Below are positions 17,675 to 26,126 of a stretch of DNA of 64,000 nucleotides, piece by piece (the first letter of the stretch is position 1; every line of letters begins with the position of its first letter). Source of the DNA: Coprococcus sp. OM04-5BH. GTDB taxonomy: Bacteria > Bacillota > Clostridia > Lachnospirales > Lachnospiraceae. Below the pieces are notes generated by a model. The model worked only from the letters and a program-made list of their open reading frames with translations. It made no database searches and was not told the DNA's origin. The position numbers were made by a program, and so were the translations under genes. The stretch spans positions 806,001-870,000 of the forward strand of contig NZ_QULM01000001.1 in assembly GCF_003482105.1 (NCBI RefSeq). Reading direction: 5' to 3'.

Positions 17675-18507
17675 GAAATGCAATGCAGTTAAAAGCTGTC
17701 ATTAAAAATATATCAAAAGACAAACATATCTCGGCACAGCTCGTGATGCAGAACTTTATGTTGGAACGTCTGCTGGAACGGATTTCTGTTTCAAAGTATC
17801 GTCAGAATTTTATATTAAAAGGTGGTTTTCTGATAGCGGCAATGGTGGGATTAGATACTCGTGCCACTATGGATATGGATGCAACGATCAAGGGCTGGCC
17901 GGTTAATGAAGAGAGTATCAAAAATATGTTTCTTGATATTTGCAAAATTGATCTGCAAGATGATGTGACTTTCGAATTTAAGAAAATTGGTGAGATTCGA
18001 GAAGGGGATGATTACACAGGGTACCGTGTTTCGTTGTCGGCAAATTATCCTCCGATGGCTGTGCCTTTAAAACTGGATATTACTACAGGCGACAAAATTA
18101 CGCCAAGAGAGATAGAATATCGTTTTAAATTGTTATTGGAAGATAGAGAAATCCCCGTACTTGCATATAATTTGGAAACAGTTATGGCAGAAAAGTTGGA
18201 AACTGTAGTTTCAAGAGGTGATCAGAATACAAGACCAAGAGATTACTATGATATTTATATTCTTGCTAAAATGCAGTATAAGAATATTGAAACAGAGTAT
18301 TTGAGAGCAGCACTGGATGCAACATCGAAAAAACGAGGTTCTTCGGAGATATTGAAGGAGTATAAAAATATCATTGATATTGTCAGAAATAGTGATGTAA
18401 TGATTAAGCAGTGGAGGACTTACCAAAGAGATTTTGAATATGTCACTGATATTAGTTTCGATGAGGTCTGTGATGCGGTAGTGCGGATGATGGATTTGTG
18501 TATTTGA
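17671..18507 (+). CDS. abiEii: AbiEii nucleotidyltransferase toxin
   Basis: The 278-residue protein belongs to the DNA-polymerase-beta-like nucleotidyltransferases of the AbiEii/AbiGii family. The active-site motif reads FILKGGFLIAAMVGL followed by TRATMDMDATIKG (GG plus DMD), and a conserved ETVMAEKLETV and RPRDYYDIYIL follow. Such toxins block growth by adding nucleotides to tRNA or transferring GTP-derived groups during phage infection. GGAGG lies 8 bases before its ATG, which overlaps the antitoxin stop. All catalytic motifs look intact, so the pair should be functional. Confidence 0.9.
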   Translation: MRNAMQLKAVIKNISKDKHISAQLVMQNFMLERLLERISVSKYRQNFILKGGFLIAAMVGLDTRATMDMDATIKGWPVNEESIKNMFLDICKIDLQDDVTFEFKKIGEIREGDDYTGYRVSLSANYPPMAVPLKLDITTGDKITPREIEYRFKLLLEDREIPVLAYNLETVMAEKLETVVSRGDQNTRPRDYYDIYILAKMQYKNIETEYLRAALDATSKKRGSSEILKEYKNIIDIVRNSDVMIKQWRTYQRDFEYVTDISFDEVCDAVVRMMDLCI

Positions 18508-18554
18508 TATGTGACCTAAATGGTGACAATTTAAAAATGGAGAGGCACAACATA

Positions 18555-18812
18555 ATGGACAGGAAAAATGAAGGATTGAATTATTTGAAGCAATATCCCA
18601 AGATGAGCAAATGGGTAAATACCTGCATTTGCTGCGGTTCAATGGGGTATGATCCAGATATGCCGGAGGTAATTACTTCCAGGGACGGAAATGGAGAATA
18701 TCGTACTGTGTTTTCAAGGAATATAAGGAGCTATTTCCCTCCGTTAAGGTTGGATGATATGGGGATGTGTGAAATCTGCCGAAGACATTGGGAAGATAGA
18801 GGAAAGCGGTAA
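18555..18812 (+). CDS. Small hypothetical protein with two CxxC pairs
   Basis: The ATG at 18555 is supported by GAGAGG 9 bases upstream, giving 85 residues; the frame is open to 18498 but that part lacks a site. The protein has CICC near residue 25 and CEIC near residue 77, which could bind one zinc ion. No family is recognised. It follows the AbiE pair by 47 bases and could be carried with it. Confidence 0.5.
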   Translation: MDRKNEGLNYLKQYPKMSKWVNTCICCGSMGYDPDMPEVITSRDGNGEYRTVFSRNIRSYFPPLRLDDMGMCEICRRHWEDRGKR

Positions 18813-18927
18813 GGATGAGGAGTTAGTAAAACTTGCAAAAGCCTCTTGCTGCTGGGTGTATGTTTCGGCAATAATAGAACAAATTGCCGAAAGGTATTTT
18901 GGGGAGTTAGAAAGGCAGCGTTTATAG
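18769..18927 (+). CDS. Possible 52-residue hypothetical protein
   Basis: A GTG at 18769, inside the end of the previous gene in another frame, opens 52 codons with protein-like composition (EESGKDEELVKLAKASCCW and IIEQIAERYFGELERQRL). The ribosome site is weak (GGGGAT). It might instead be the remnant of a larger gene. The family is unknown. Confidence 0.3.
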   Translation: MKSAEDIGKIEESGKDEELVKLAKASCCWVYVSAIIEQIAERYFGELERQRL

Positions 18928-18997
18928 GAGCTGAATGGGAAGAAGCTTTTATGGTGATTGGTGTCGTTTTAAGATTAATGTCGGAAGGGGGATTTAT

Positions 18998-19603
18998 ATG
19001 TCAAAACTAAAAGCCTGGAAATATGACGATGAATATATAAGTTACATTGCAAGCGGGGAGTCGGCAGCGGTATTTGTAGTTAGAGATATAGTAAGCTCAA
19101 TTGATACAAAGGGAAAATGGATAGATGTGATATCTTTGAATACATATGAGAAAAGAGGAGCAGGAGACAGAAAAGCATTTAATTGGATAATTGTTGAATT
19201 GTTTCCAAGAAAAATAAATCCTAAATATGATAAGCTTGATCCGGCAAACAATAGATACTTGACTTGGGTTACTGCAAGTAGGGATATTGAAGAACAACGG
19301 CAGAAGGGTTATCATGGTGATAAATATCTTGTACTGTGTGATCTATATGACGAGAACAAGAATACATATAATGTGCGTACCATAATGGGGAGGAAATATT
19401 GGGAGCCTGTGGATGTGTATAGACCTATAACCATTAAAGATAGGGTGCCTCCAGTGTGGAGATATAGAATTAAAGCAGTAAAGAAAGTTAATGCCCGACA
19501 GGTAAGATATATTCAAGATCATGAGTATGAACTTGAAGAAAAGATAAGGGAAAATGGGAGACCTACGCTAGAAATACTGGGAGTACAAGTAGAAAAATTA
19601 TAA
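18998..19603 (+). CDS. Hypothetical soluble protein
   Basis: The ATG at 18998 follows GGAAGGGGGA by 6 bases; the frame is open to 18935 but that start has no site. The 201-residue protein is soluble, rich in Tyr, Lys and Arg, with a central region of alternating strands (KWIDVISLNTYEKRG, NWIIVELFPRK) and no recognisable catalytic motif. It is followed by a clear terminator, which closes this accessory block. Confidence 0.6.
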   Translation: MSKLKAWKYDDEYISYIASGESAAVFVVRDIVSSIDTKGKWIDVISLNTYEKRGAGDRKAFNWIIVELFPRKINPKYDKLDPANNRYLTWVTASRDIEEQRQKGYHGDKYLVLCDLYDENKNTYNVRTIMGRKYWEPVDVYRPITIKDRVPPVWRYRIKAVKKVNARQVRYIQDHEYELEEKIRENGRPTLEILGVQVEKL

Positions 19604-19623
19604 ATTAGTTTGATAAACTTATT

Positions 19624-19660
19624 AAGCCGCCAGATTTTAAGAAATTGGCGGCTTGATTTT
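19624..19660 (+). terminator. Intrinsic terminator
   Basis: AAGCCGCCA (19624-19632) pairs perfectly with TGGCGGCTT (19646-19654), followed by GATTTT. It closes the gene ending at 19603. Confidence 0.7.
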
Positions 19661-19777
19661 GTTATGGCAACGAGTCAAGTGTGACATGCTTGTTTTAGTC
19701 AGAAAATCCCAACAATACATAGATATTTATGTTATACTGTATGAAAGGTCAGTACAGTGATAGCAGGAGGAAGACAA

Positions 19778-20506
19778 ATGCTGCTTATAGGAGCGAGGAT
19801 TCAGGAATATAGGAAGAAAGCGGGATTGAGCCAGGAGGAATTTGCAGAGAAGATCGGCGTCAGCAGACAGGCGGTGTCCAAGTGGGAGAGGGATAAGGCC
19901 TATCCTGATCTGGACAGGCTTGTGTGCATATGTGAGATTCTGGATGTCCAGGTTGGCGAGCTCGTATATGGGAAGAGCGGGCAGGCAGACGGACCCGGGC
20001 AGGTGTCACGGGAAAGAGAAATTGCAAATAACACAGTACATATGAGAAACTTCCGGGGGAAAGGCAGACTGGCAAGATTGAGGACGGTGTTTGCCATTTT
20101 AGTTGCCTGCTGTGTTTTCTGTATGGTGGTGTTGACGGTGCTTATTGTGAGAAATGAGTGGGGCACTCATCATGATAAAAATGGAAACGTTCGAGTGGAA
20201 AAGGTGTATCGCCAGTATACAAAGGCTGATCTGGGATATATTGATGACAATGGACGTCGGGTTGTGGATACAGTTTGGCTTGATGTTCCGGGGATAAGGG
20301 ATGGAGATTATCTTGAACTTTATACCGGAGCTGACAATGATAGCATGTTCCTTAATTACAGACCATCGACTATTATTGCTACGTCAATAGTCATGGTAGT
20401 ATTTATAATTTTGCTGGTTCTCACAATGCTTGAAATTAGGAGAATGAAAAAGGAAGATACGCTTCATATCGTACTTGAGGATAAAACTGCCGATGAAAAG
20501 ATATAA
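19778..20506 (+). CDS. Xre-type helix-turn-helix regulator with two membrane helices
   Basis: I choose ATG 19778 (GGAGGA 8 bases upstream) over the GTG at 19757. Residues 1-65 are a Cro/C1-type domain (IGARIQEYRKKAGLSQEEFA, KIGVSRQAVSKWERDKAYPD). Two membrane helices follow at about 103-127 and 196-218, bracketing an outer loop of about 70 residues that includes WGTHHDKNGNVRVEKVYRQY. The DNA-binding head is thus tethered to the membrane with an outer sensor segment. It overlaps the next gene, so the pair is probably one regulatory unit. Confidence 0.8.
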   Translation: MLLIGARIQEYRKKAGLSQEEFAEKIGVSRQAVSKWERDKAYPDLDRLVCICEILDVQVGELVYGKSGQADGPGQVSREREIANNTVHMRNFRGKGRLARLRTVFAILVACCVFCMVVLTVLIVRNEWGTHHDKNGNVRVEKVYRQYTKADLGYIDDNGRRVVDTVWLDVPGIRDGDYLELYTGADNDSMFLNYRPSTIIATSIVMVVFIILLVLTMLEIRRMKKEDTLHIVLEDKTADEKI

Positions 20507-21719
20507 GAAAATAATTTATGTGATTTTGATGATCTGCATACTGGCGGGCTCTGTATTTGCCGCACTTGATTTCATGGGGGTCGTTGATCTGAACTTCAGA
20601 AATAAAAAATTCGGTGAAGATGTGTCAGCAACGGAGAATGAAAATGGTGCTAATACCAACAATCCCGAACCCTGGCATATAGTGTTCAAGGGCTATGCTT
20701 TTTCTGTGGAGCCTGTTGGACTGGCAATCATACATGAAAGCGGCTGCATTAACATAAGAAGCTGTGATGAATATCTCATACAGATTGATGTGGAGGATGG
20801 CACTGCTGAAGAGTTATGGAATGGCAGAGATGATCGTGTGAAGAACATGGAGGATTCTGGTTATGTGATAGAACTTGCTCCGGAGAAGGTTGAACTCCAG
20901 GGAAGGGAGTACATTAGATATATAATCAGCCTTGCAAATGAGCGAGGTGCGGATGTTGATAATACATATTTCTATGTGCTTGTCTCTGACGCCGGTGATG
21001 ATCAGCGTTTCTTCACGGTTATAAAGTTTGATGAGATTAATATTGCTTCTTTAAATGTGAAGGAAAAGGACGAAATCTACGAAAAGGCTGTTGATGAAGT
21101 CACATCTATTGTTGCCGGTGCAGTGCCTACTGACGAGACAAATGACATGGCAGGCTCATATTGGCAGGAAACACAGCCTATAGAAAATTTTGCAACTGAT
21201 AATGATAACAATATAGGTGCGGACAATATTACAGGTGCGGATAGCAAAGTAAATAAGAACAGTGATGATAATTCAAGTGAAAATGACATCTTAATAAAAG
21301 ACTCCATTACAAATGAAGATACCATAGTATCATACGAACTCCCGGAAGGCTATATCCTCACAGATGATGACCTGTCGGGCAAGAAATATTATTCGGATAT
21401 TGATAGGGTTAATGTGACGATATCTGTAGTGCCATACACATGGATGACAGCGGCTGACATGGCAGAAAGAGAGCGCGGAGCCGGAATTTCAAAGGTTATA
21501 AGATCAGGACAATATGAAGTAAATGGAGTGACCTTTTACTATTATACCTATTCGATTCTGTATATCAGGGGCGGAAAAAGAAGCATTACATATCATTTTA
21601 ATGGGTATGCTGATTTGAAAAATGGGGATATATATTCTGTATATGGATTCGCAGATGATAATCCGGCGGCAATAGAACCGGGTACTTACGCAGATTTTAT
21701 GAAGATCCATATGGAATGA
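20493..21719 (+). CDS. Secreted or membrane-anchored protein co-transcribed with the Xre regulator
   Basis: The ATG at 20493 overlaps the Xre gene by 14 bases; a TTG at 20475 is also in frame. Residues 1-30 form a signal anchor (KKIIYVILMICILAGSVFAAL). The 408-residue protein is acidic, has a Asn/Asp-rich low-complexity linker in the middle (about residues 225-275) and two globular parts. No known family is recognised. It may be the outer sensor or effector of the membrane regulator encoded upstream. Confidence 0.65.
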   Translation: MKRYKKIIYVILMICILAGSVFAALDFMGVVDLNFRNKKFGEDVSATENENGANTNNPEPWHIVFKGYAFSVEPVGLAIIHESGCINIRSCDEYLIQIDVEDGTAEELWNGRDDRVKNMEDSGYVIELAPEKVELQGREYIRYIISLANERGADVDNTYFYVLVSDAGDDQRFFTVIKFDEINIASLNVKEKDEIYEKAVDEVTSIVAGAVPTDETNDMAGSYWQETQPIENFATDNDNNIGADNITGADSKVNKNSDDNSSENDILIKDSITNEDTIVSYELPEGYILTDDDLSGKKYYSDIDRVNVTISVVPYTWMTAADMAERERGAGISKVIRSGQYEVNGVTFYYYTYSILYIRGGKRSITYHFNGYADLKNGDIYSVYGFADDNPAAIEPGTYADFMKIHME

Positions 21720-21946
21720 GTTGGGTTGACTGGTTGGCTTGGAACCTTAAATATGCTATAACATCAAAATACAATATTTTGACTTTGAAAAGGTGATAAA
21801 ACAACGACAAAACTCCTGATAAATACCATTTCGCAGCTTCTGACACCAACAGTTGCCCGGTTGCAACCGATTATGACTTGATATGATCCGGGTTAATCAT
21901 TAATAATTAAACCACTATGTTTATATTTTAAGGAGGATCAGATTTT

Positions 21947-22762
21947 ATGAGAAACAGGAAAATGTTACTTGCAGGACTTATCACCGTTGGAATGGCAATT
22001 TCTCTTGTAGGATGTGGAAGTGACAATAATTCTACAAAGGAGGCTGCCACAACAGAGCAGGTGACTGAAACTCAGACAGAAACTGAGACAGAAGATATAG
22101 AGGACGATGATGACGATTCATTTGCAGATGATACCGAGGAGGACTCAACCGAGGCTTCAACAGAATTTTCAATTCCTGTAGATGAGGATTTCACACTGGC
22201 ACCGGGGCTTAGTGAGAGCTATGTAGATTTTGACAACAGGGCATTTGTATATAATGGAACAAAGTTCACACTGGGTGAGTCAACCTTGAAGGAACTCATA
22301 GACGCAGGAATACCATTTGGACAGAATGACATCAATAACAGTGGAAACAATGTAAATAAGAATTATGAGACTGACACCTACACAGCAGATATCAACGATT
22401 ATGTGACGATGCAGTTTAAGTTCGCCAATTTCACTGACAGCGAGCAGAAGGCTGAGGATTGTGTTCTTTCTTATGTAAGATTTATACACCATTTTGTACC
22501 ACAGCCGGATTATGACGCTGACATGAATAAAGAGATTTCAGAGGCAATGCTTGACGCAGCAGGACAGGTGAGCTTCTCATTCCCAACAACCATCACCAGG
22601 GATGAGCTTCTTGCCAATAGCAGTGAAAATGCTGAAGAGAAAGGCGAGAGAGTCAGCTATCAGAAGGATTCTGAGGTTTATATGGGAAGCAGCGGATATT
22701 CATTTGAGTTCAATGATGTGACAGGACAGTTAGTAGAGTTCAGTATTACATGGCTTCCATAA
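21947..22762 (+). CDS. Acidic lipoprotein of unknown function
   Basis: AAGGAGGATC precedes the ATG. The 271-residue protein has a lipoprotein signal with LVGC (Cys23), then a Thr/Glu/Asp-rich linker of about 50 residues, as in surface lipoproteins spaced from the membrane, and a C-terminal domain starting near FVYNGTKFTLGE. Related paralogs are common in Lachnospiraceae but have no known role. It ends at a strong terminator. Confidence 0.75.
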   Translation: MRNRKMLLAGLITVGMAISLVGCGSDNNSTKEAATTEQVTETQTETETEDIEDDDDDSFADDTEEDSTEASTEFSIPVDEDFTLAPGLSESYVDFDNRAFVYNGTKFTLGESTLKELIDAGIPFGQNDINNSGNNVNKNYETDTYTADINDYVTMQFKFANFTDSEQKAEDCVLSYVRFIHHFVPQPDYDADMNKEISEAMLDAAGQVSFSFPTTITRDELLANSSENAEEKGERVSYQKDSEVYMGSSGYSFEFNDVTGQLVEFSITWLP

Positions 22763-22796
22763 AGTGCATTAAAATTTTACATTGTTTATGTATAAC

Positions 22797-22835
22797 AAAA
22801 CCGGTCAGGAGTTAGCAATCCTGGTCGGTTTTATT
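22797..22835 (+). terminator. Intrinsic terminator
   Basis: AAAACCGGTCAGGA (22797-22810) pairs with TCCTGGTCGGTTTT (22819-22832) over 14 bp with two G-U pairs; the right arm ends in a T run and ATTTATTT. Confidence 0.85.
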
Positions 22836-22987
22836 TATTTGCAGATACAAAAAAGATGTTTGCTATGGTAGAATAAGTGTGCTGAGTTGATAAGTGAAAT
22901 AAGGCAATAATATAAAAATTACTTCGACATACGTTTGGAATGAACGGAATTGTATATACTGGTGCATATGATAAGGAGGATTAACAA

Positions 22988-25798
22988 ATGGAAGACAGAG
23001 TACTAGATTGGCAGGTTTACGAAGATACAGCAAGAAAAATGGTTACTGAAGGAATGGTATTGTTGAAAAATGATAATAATACTCTTCCGTTGAAGAAAGA
23101 TGAAACAGTTTCAGTATTTGGACGTATGCAGAATTACTATTACAAAAGTGGAACTGGTTCTGGTGGCATGGTAAATGTTTCAAGGGTGGTTGGAATTATG
23201 GACGCCCTTTTGGAGAGAGAAGATATTAAGATTAATAAAGATTTGGCTGATGTGTATGTACAATGGGGTAAGGAACATCCGGTTGATCTTGGACTTGGAT
23301 GGGGCCAGGAACCATGGTCACAGGCGGAAATGCCGGTGACAGAGGAGTTAGTACATGAAGCGGCTGATAAATCAGAGGCAGCAATAGTAATTATTGGACG
23401 TACTGCTGGTGAGGAGAAGGATATTACACTTGAAGAGGGCGCATATTCTTTGACAAAAACAGAATATGAGATGATGAAATTAGTAAGAAAGCATTTTAAA
23501 AAAATGATAGTCCTTCTTAATGTTGGTGGAATTATTGATATGTCGTTTATGGATATTATATCACCTAATGCTTGTATGTATGTATGGCAGGGGGGGATGA
23601 TTGGAGGTTATGGTGTTGTAGATGTTCTTACTGGGGATGTCAGCCCATCTGGCAAGATGACGGACACTATAGCATATGATATTAAAGATTATCCAGCATA
23701 TGATAATTTTGGCAATGGGGAAAGGAATTTTTATAAAGAAGATATTTATGTAGGGTATAGGTATTTTGAAACTTTTGCGAAGGATAGGGTAAGATATCCG
23801 TTTGGTTATGGACTTTCTTACACAGAATTTGAAATTGCTGTAGAAAATGCAGTCTATGACTCTGAAAATGGGAACATAAATATTAGTGCAACTGTAACCA
23901 ATGTTGGAAATTGTACCGGTAAAGAGGTAGTGCAGGTATATGTGGAGGCACCTCAGGGAAGCTTGGGAAAAGCAACCAAAGTTTTGGTAGAGTTTGACAA
24001 GACCAAGGCGTTGCTTCCAACAGAAAAGGATATGATTGAATTCTCAATTCCTGTATCGCGAATTGCTTCGTATGATGATTCCGGAGCGACAGGATATCTG
24101 AATAGTTATGTGTTGGAAGCAGGTAAGTATGCTGTTTATATTGGAAATAGCATTCGTAACACTCAGGAATGTTTGAACTTCGAATTAAATGATACGTTAG
24201 AGGTGCAGCATTTACGTGAGGTTATGGCACCGTATGAAGCATTTGAACGTATGCACCCAGTTGTGGATGAAAATGAAAATTTAAGTGTTTCTTATGAGCC
24301 GGTGCCACTTTTTACAGTTGATATGTATAAAAGAAGGGAGCAGGAAATTCCTGAAGAAATTCCTCAGACTCAGGATCTTGGAATAAGTCTTTTGGATGTA
24401 AAAAATCAGAAGGCAACAATGAGTGAATTTATTGCACAGTTTGATGATGAAGATTTGGCCTGTTTTGCTCGTGGAGAGGGAATGGGTAGTTCCCTTGTGA
24501 CCGCTGGAACCGCGTCTGCATTTGCAGGAGTTTCAAAAAAACTTATTGATCATAAGATACCATCGGTATGTTGTGATGATGGTCCGTCTGGCATGAGATT
24601 TGACTCCGGTATGAAGGCCTTCTCCTTGCCAAATGGAACTCTGTGTGGATGTTCATTTAACAGGAAATTGAATACGGAATTGTATGCACTTTTAGGACTT
24701 GAGATGACGGCAAATAAGGTTGAGGTGCTGCTTGGACCAGGCATGAACATTCATAGACATCCTTTAAATGGACGTAATTTTGAATATTTTTCAGAAGATC
24801 CGTATGTGACAGGAATGATTGCTTCTGCGCAGCTTAAAGGATTAAAGTTCAGCGGTGTTTCGGGAACAATAAAACATTTCTGTGGAAATAACCAGGAATA
24901 TAATCGTAGACTTACAGATTCCGTGATTTCACAGAGAGCCTTACGTGAAATTTATCTGAAAGGGTTTGAAATTGCAGTTAAGTCTGGATATGCGGATTCA
25001 GTAATGACAACATACGGTTCCGTGAACGGATTATTTACAGCCGGAAATTATGATCTTAACACCACCATATTAAGGAATGAATGGGGTTATACTGGAGTAG
25101 TTATGACTGATTGGTGGGCAAGTATGAATCGTCGTGGGGAAAAACCTAGCGAGACTGATCTTGCAAGTATGATTCAGGCACAGAATGATATGTATATGTG
25201 TTGCCCTGATGGATCAAGAAATGCTGGAAATGACAACATAATAGAAGCTTTGAATGATGGACGTATTAAGAGAGCTGAATTGCAGAGAATTGCAAAAAAT
25301 GTTTGTGATTTTGCCATGAATACAAACGCATTTTTACGTTTGGTTGGTGAACCGGTAAATATTAAAATTATTAATCGCCCAAAACAGGCTGATGATTTTG
25401 ACATGAGCGATGTTGAGTATTCAAAAATAGATGAGGATCTTATTATTGATTTGACGGAAAAAGAAAGTGTACAGGATACAAATTATGTTATTGCACTTGA
25501 CGCTTCCAAATCTGGTTTCTACAAAGTAAGTCTTCGGGGAAGTTCAAATTTGTCTAAGCTTGCGCAGTTGCCATGTACACTATTTTATAATGGTTTTCCG
25601 ATTTGTAATTTTACATTTAACGGAACTGACGGAAAGGATGTAGTAATTGAGAAAGAAGTTCCTTTCTATAGTAGATTTAATGTATTCCGTCTTTATGTAA
25701 AATCTAATGGACTTGTTTTGAAAGATATAGAAATTAAGTTTACTAAGAGTCTGGATGAAGTGGGAATAGATAATATAAGGGCAAATAGTGACATTTAA
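22988..25798 (+). CDS. Glycoside hydrolase family 3 beta-glucosidase, permuted domain order
   Basis: The 936-residue enzyme starts after AAGGAGG. Its domains are in swapped order: the GH3 C-terminal alpha/beta domain comes first (about residues 10-280, VTEGMVLLKNDNNTLPL to YPFGYGLSYTEF), then a fibronectin-III-like domain (about 280-395), then the GH3 N-terminal TIM-barrel domain (about 470-790) with KHFCGNNQEYNR and the nucleophile Asp708 in VVMTDWWASMN. A C-terminal beta domain ends the protein. The same order is known from Butyrivibrio fibrisolvens and Ruminococcus albus beta-glucosidases. There is no signal peptide, so it probably splits cellobiose or other beta-glucosides inside the cell. 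Confidence 0.93.
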   Translation: MEDRVLDWQVYEDTARKMVTEGMVLLKNDNNTLPLKKDETVSVFGRMQNYYYKSGTGSGGMVNVSRVVGIMDALLEREDIKINKDLADVYVQWGKEHPVDLGLGWGQEPWSQAEMPVTEELVHEAADKSEAAIVIIGRTAGEEKDITLEEGAYSLTKTEYEMMKLVRKHFKKMIVLLNVGGIIDMSFMDIISPNACMYVWQGGMIGGYGVVDVLTGDVSPSGKMTDTIAYDIKDYPAYDNFGNGERNFYKEDIYVGYRYFETFAKDRVRYPFGYGLSYTEFEIAVENAVYDSENGNINISATVTNVGNCTGKEVVQVYVEAPQGSLGKATKVLVEFDKTKALLPTEKDMIEFSIPVSRIASYDDSGATGYLNSYVLEAGKYAVYIGNSIRNTQECLNFELNDTLEVQHLREVMAPYEAFERMHPVVDENENLSVSYEPVPLFTVDMYKRREQEIPEEIPQTQDLGISLLDVKNQKATMSEFIAQFDDEDLACFARGEGMGSSLVTAGTASAFAGVSKKLIDHKIPSVCCDDGPSGMRFDSGMKAFSLPNGTLCGCSFNRKLNTELYALLGLEMTANKVEVLLGPGMNIHRHPLNGRNFEYFSEDPYVTGMIASAQLKGLKFSGVSGTIKHFCGNNQEYNRRLTDSVISQRALREIYLKGFEIAVKSGYADSVMTTYGSVNGLFTAGNYDLNTTILRNEWGYTGVVMTDWWASMNRRGEKPSETDLASMIQAQNDMYMCCPDGSRNAGNDNIIEALNDGRIKRAELQRIAKNVCDFAMNTNAFLRLVGEPVNIKIINRPKQADDFDMSDVEYSKIDEDLIIDLTEKESVQDTNYVIALDASKSGFYKVSLRGSSNLSKLAQLPCTLFYNGFPICNFTFNGTDGKDVVIEKEVPFYSRFNVFRLYVKSNGLVLKDIEIKFTKSLDEVGIDNIRANSDI

Positions 25799-25820
25799 TA
25801 GAAAAATGTTCATCAGTAAT

Positions 25821-25889
25821 AGGCAGGCAGTTGCTCATGACATGTGCCAGGGGTTAAGGGATATGTCATCAAGAATTGTCTGCCTTTTG
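25821..25889 (+). terminator. Long imperfect intrinsic terminator
   Basis: A 23-base arm (25821-25843, starting AGGCAGGCAGTTG) pairs with 25863-25885 (ending TTGTCTGCCT), with five non-Watson-Crick positions of which two are G-U, followed by TTTTG. Confidence 0.75.
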
Positions 25890-26087
25890 TTATACAAAAT
25901 ACTAAAGAGCCAAATTACGCATAAAAAGGATAGCACGATTCACTTTATGAGCCGGGGCTGTTTCCATTACAGCGGCTACAAGTTCCACCAGTGGTTTTAT
26001 ATGATATGGATGGAGAAAATGATCGGATTCCACAATCCCGACGTTGTTTCAATGGAGATATCGTGATAAAATAATGCGAGTGTCGAA

Positions 26088-26126
26088 TTTTAAATGGCTT
26101 GATGTTCAATTTTGGGAGGAAATTTT
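26088..26126 (+). promoter_or_regulatory. Shared leader motif, copy 1
   Basis: TTTTAAATGGCTTGATGTTC ends 19 bases before the ATG at 26127 and is followed by GGGAGG. Closely similar sequences at the same distance precede the genes at 37430, 43264 and 63661. Confidence 0.5.

Larger units (their letters stand above)
25799..26126. other. Intergenic region with terminator and leader motif
   Basis: No gene is supported; the 92-codon frame at 25788 has no ribosome site and covers the terminator. The region holds the GH3 terminator, one copy of a GCACG-type hairpin element (about 25934-25960) and the leader motif just before the next gene. Confidence 0.5.

Noticed and set aside
25788..26066. 92-codon frame after the GH3 gene
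   Set aside because: It overlaps the GH3 stop and the terminator hairpin, has no ribosome site and no protein-like motif.
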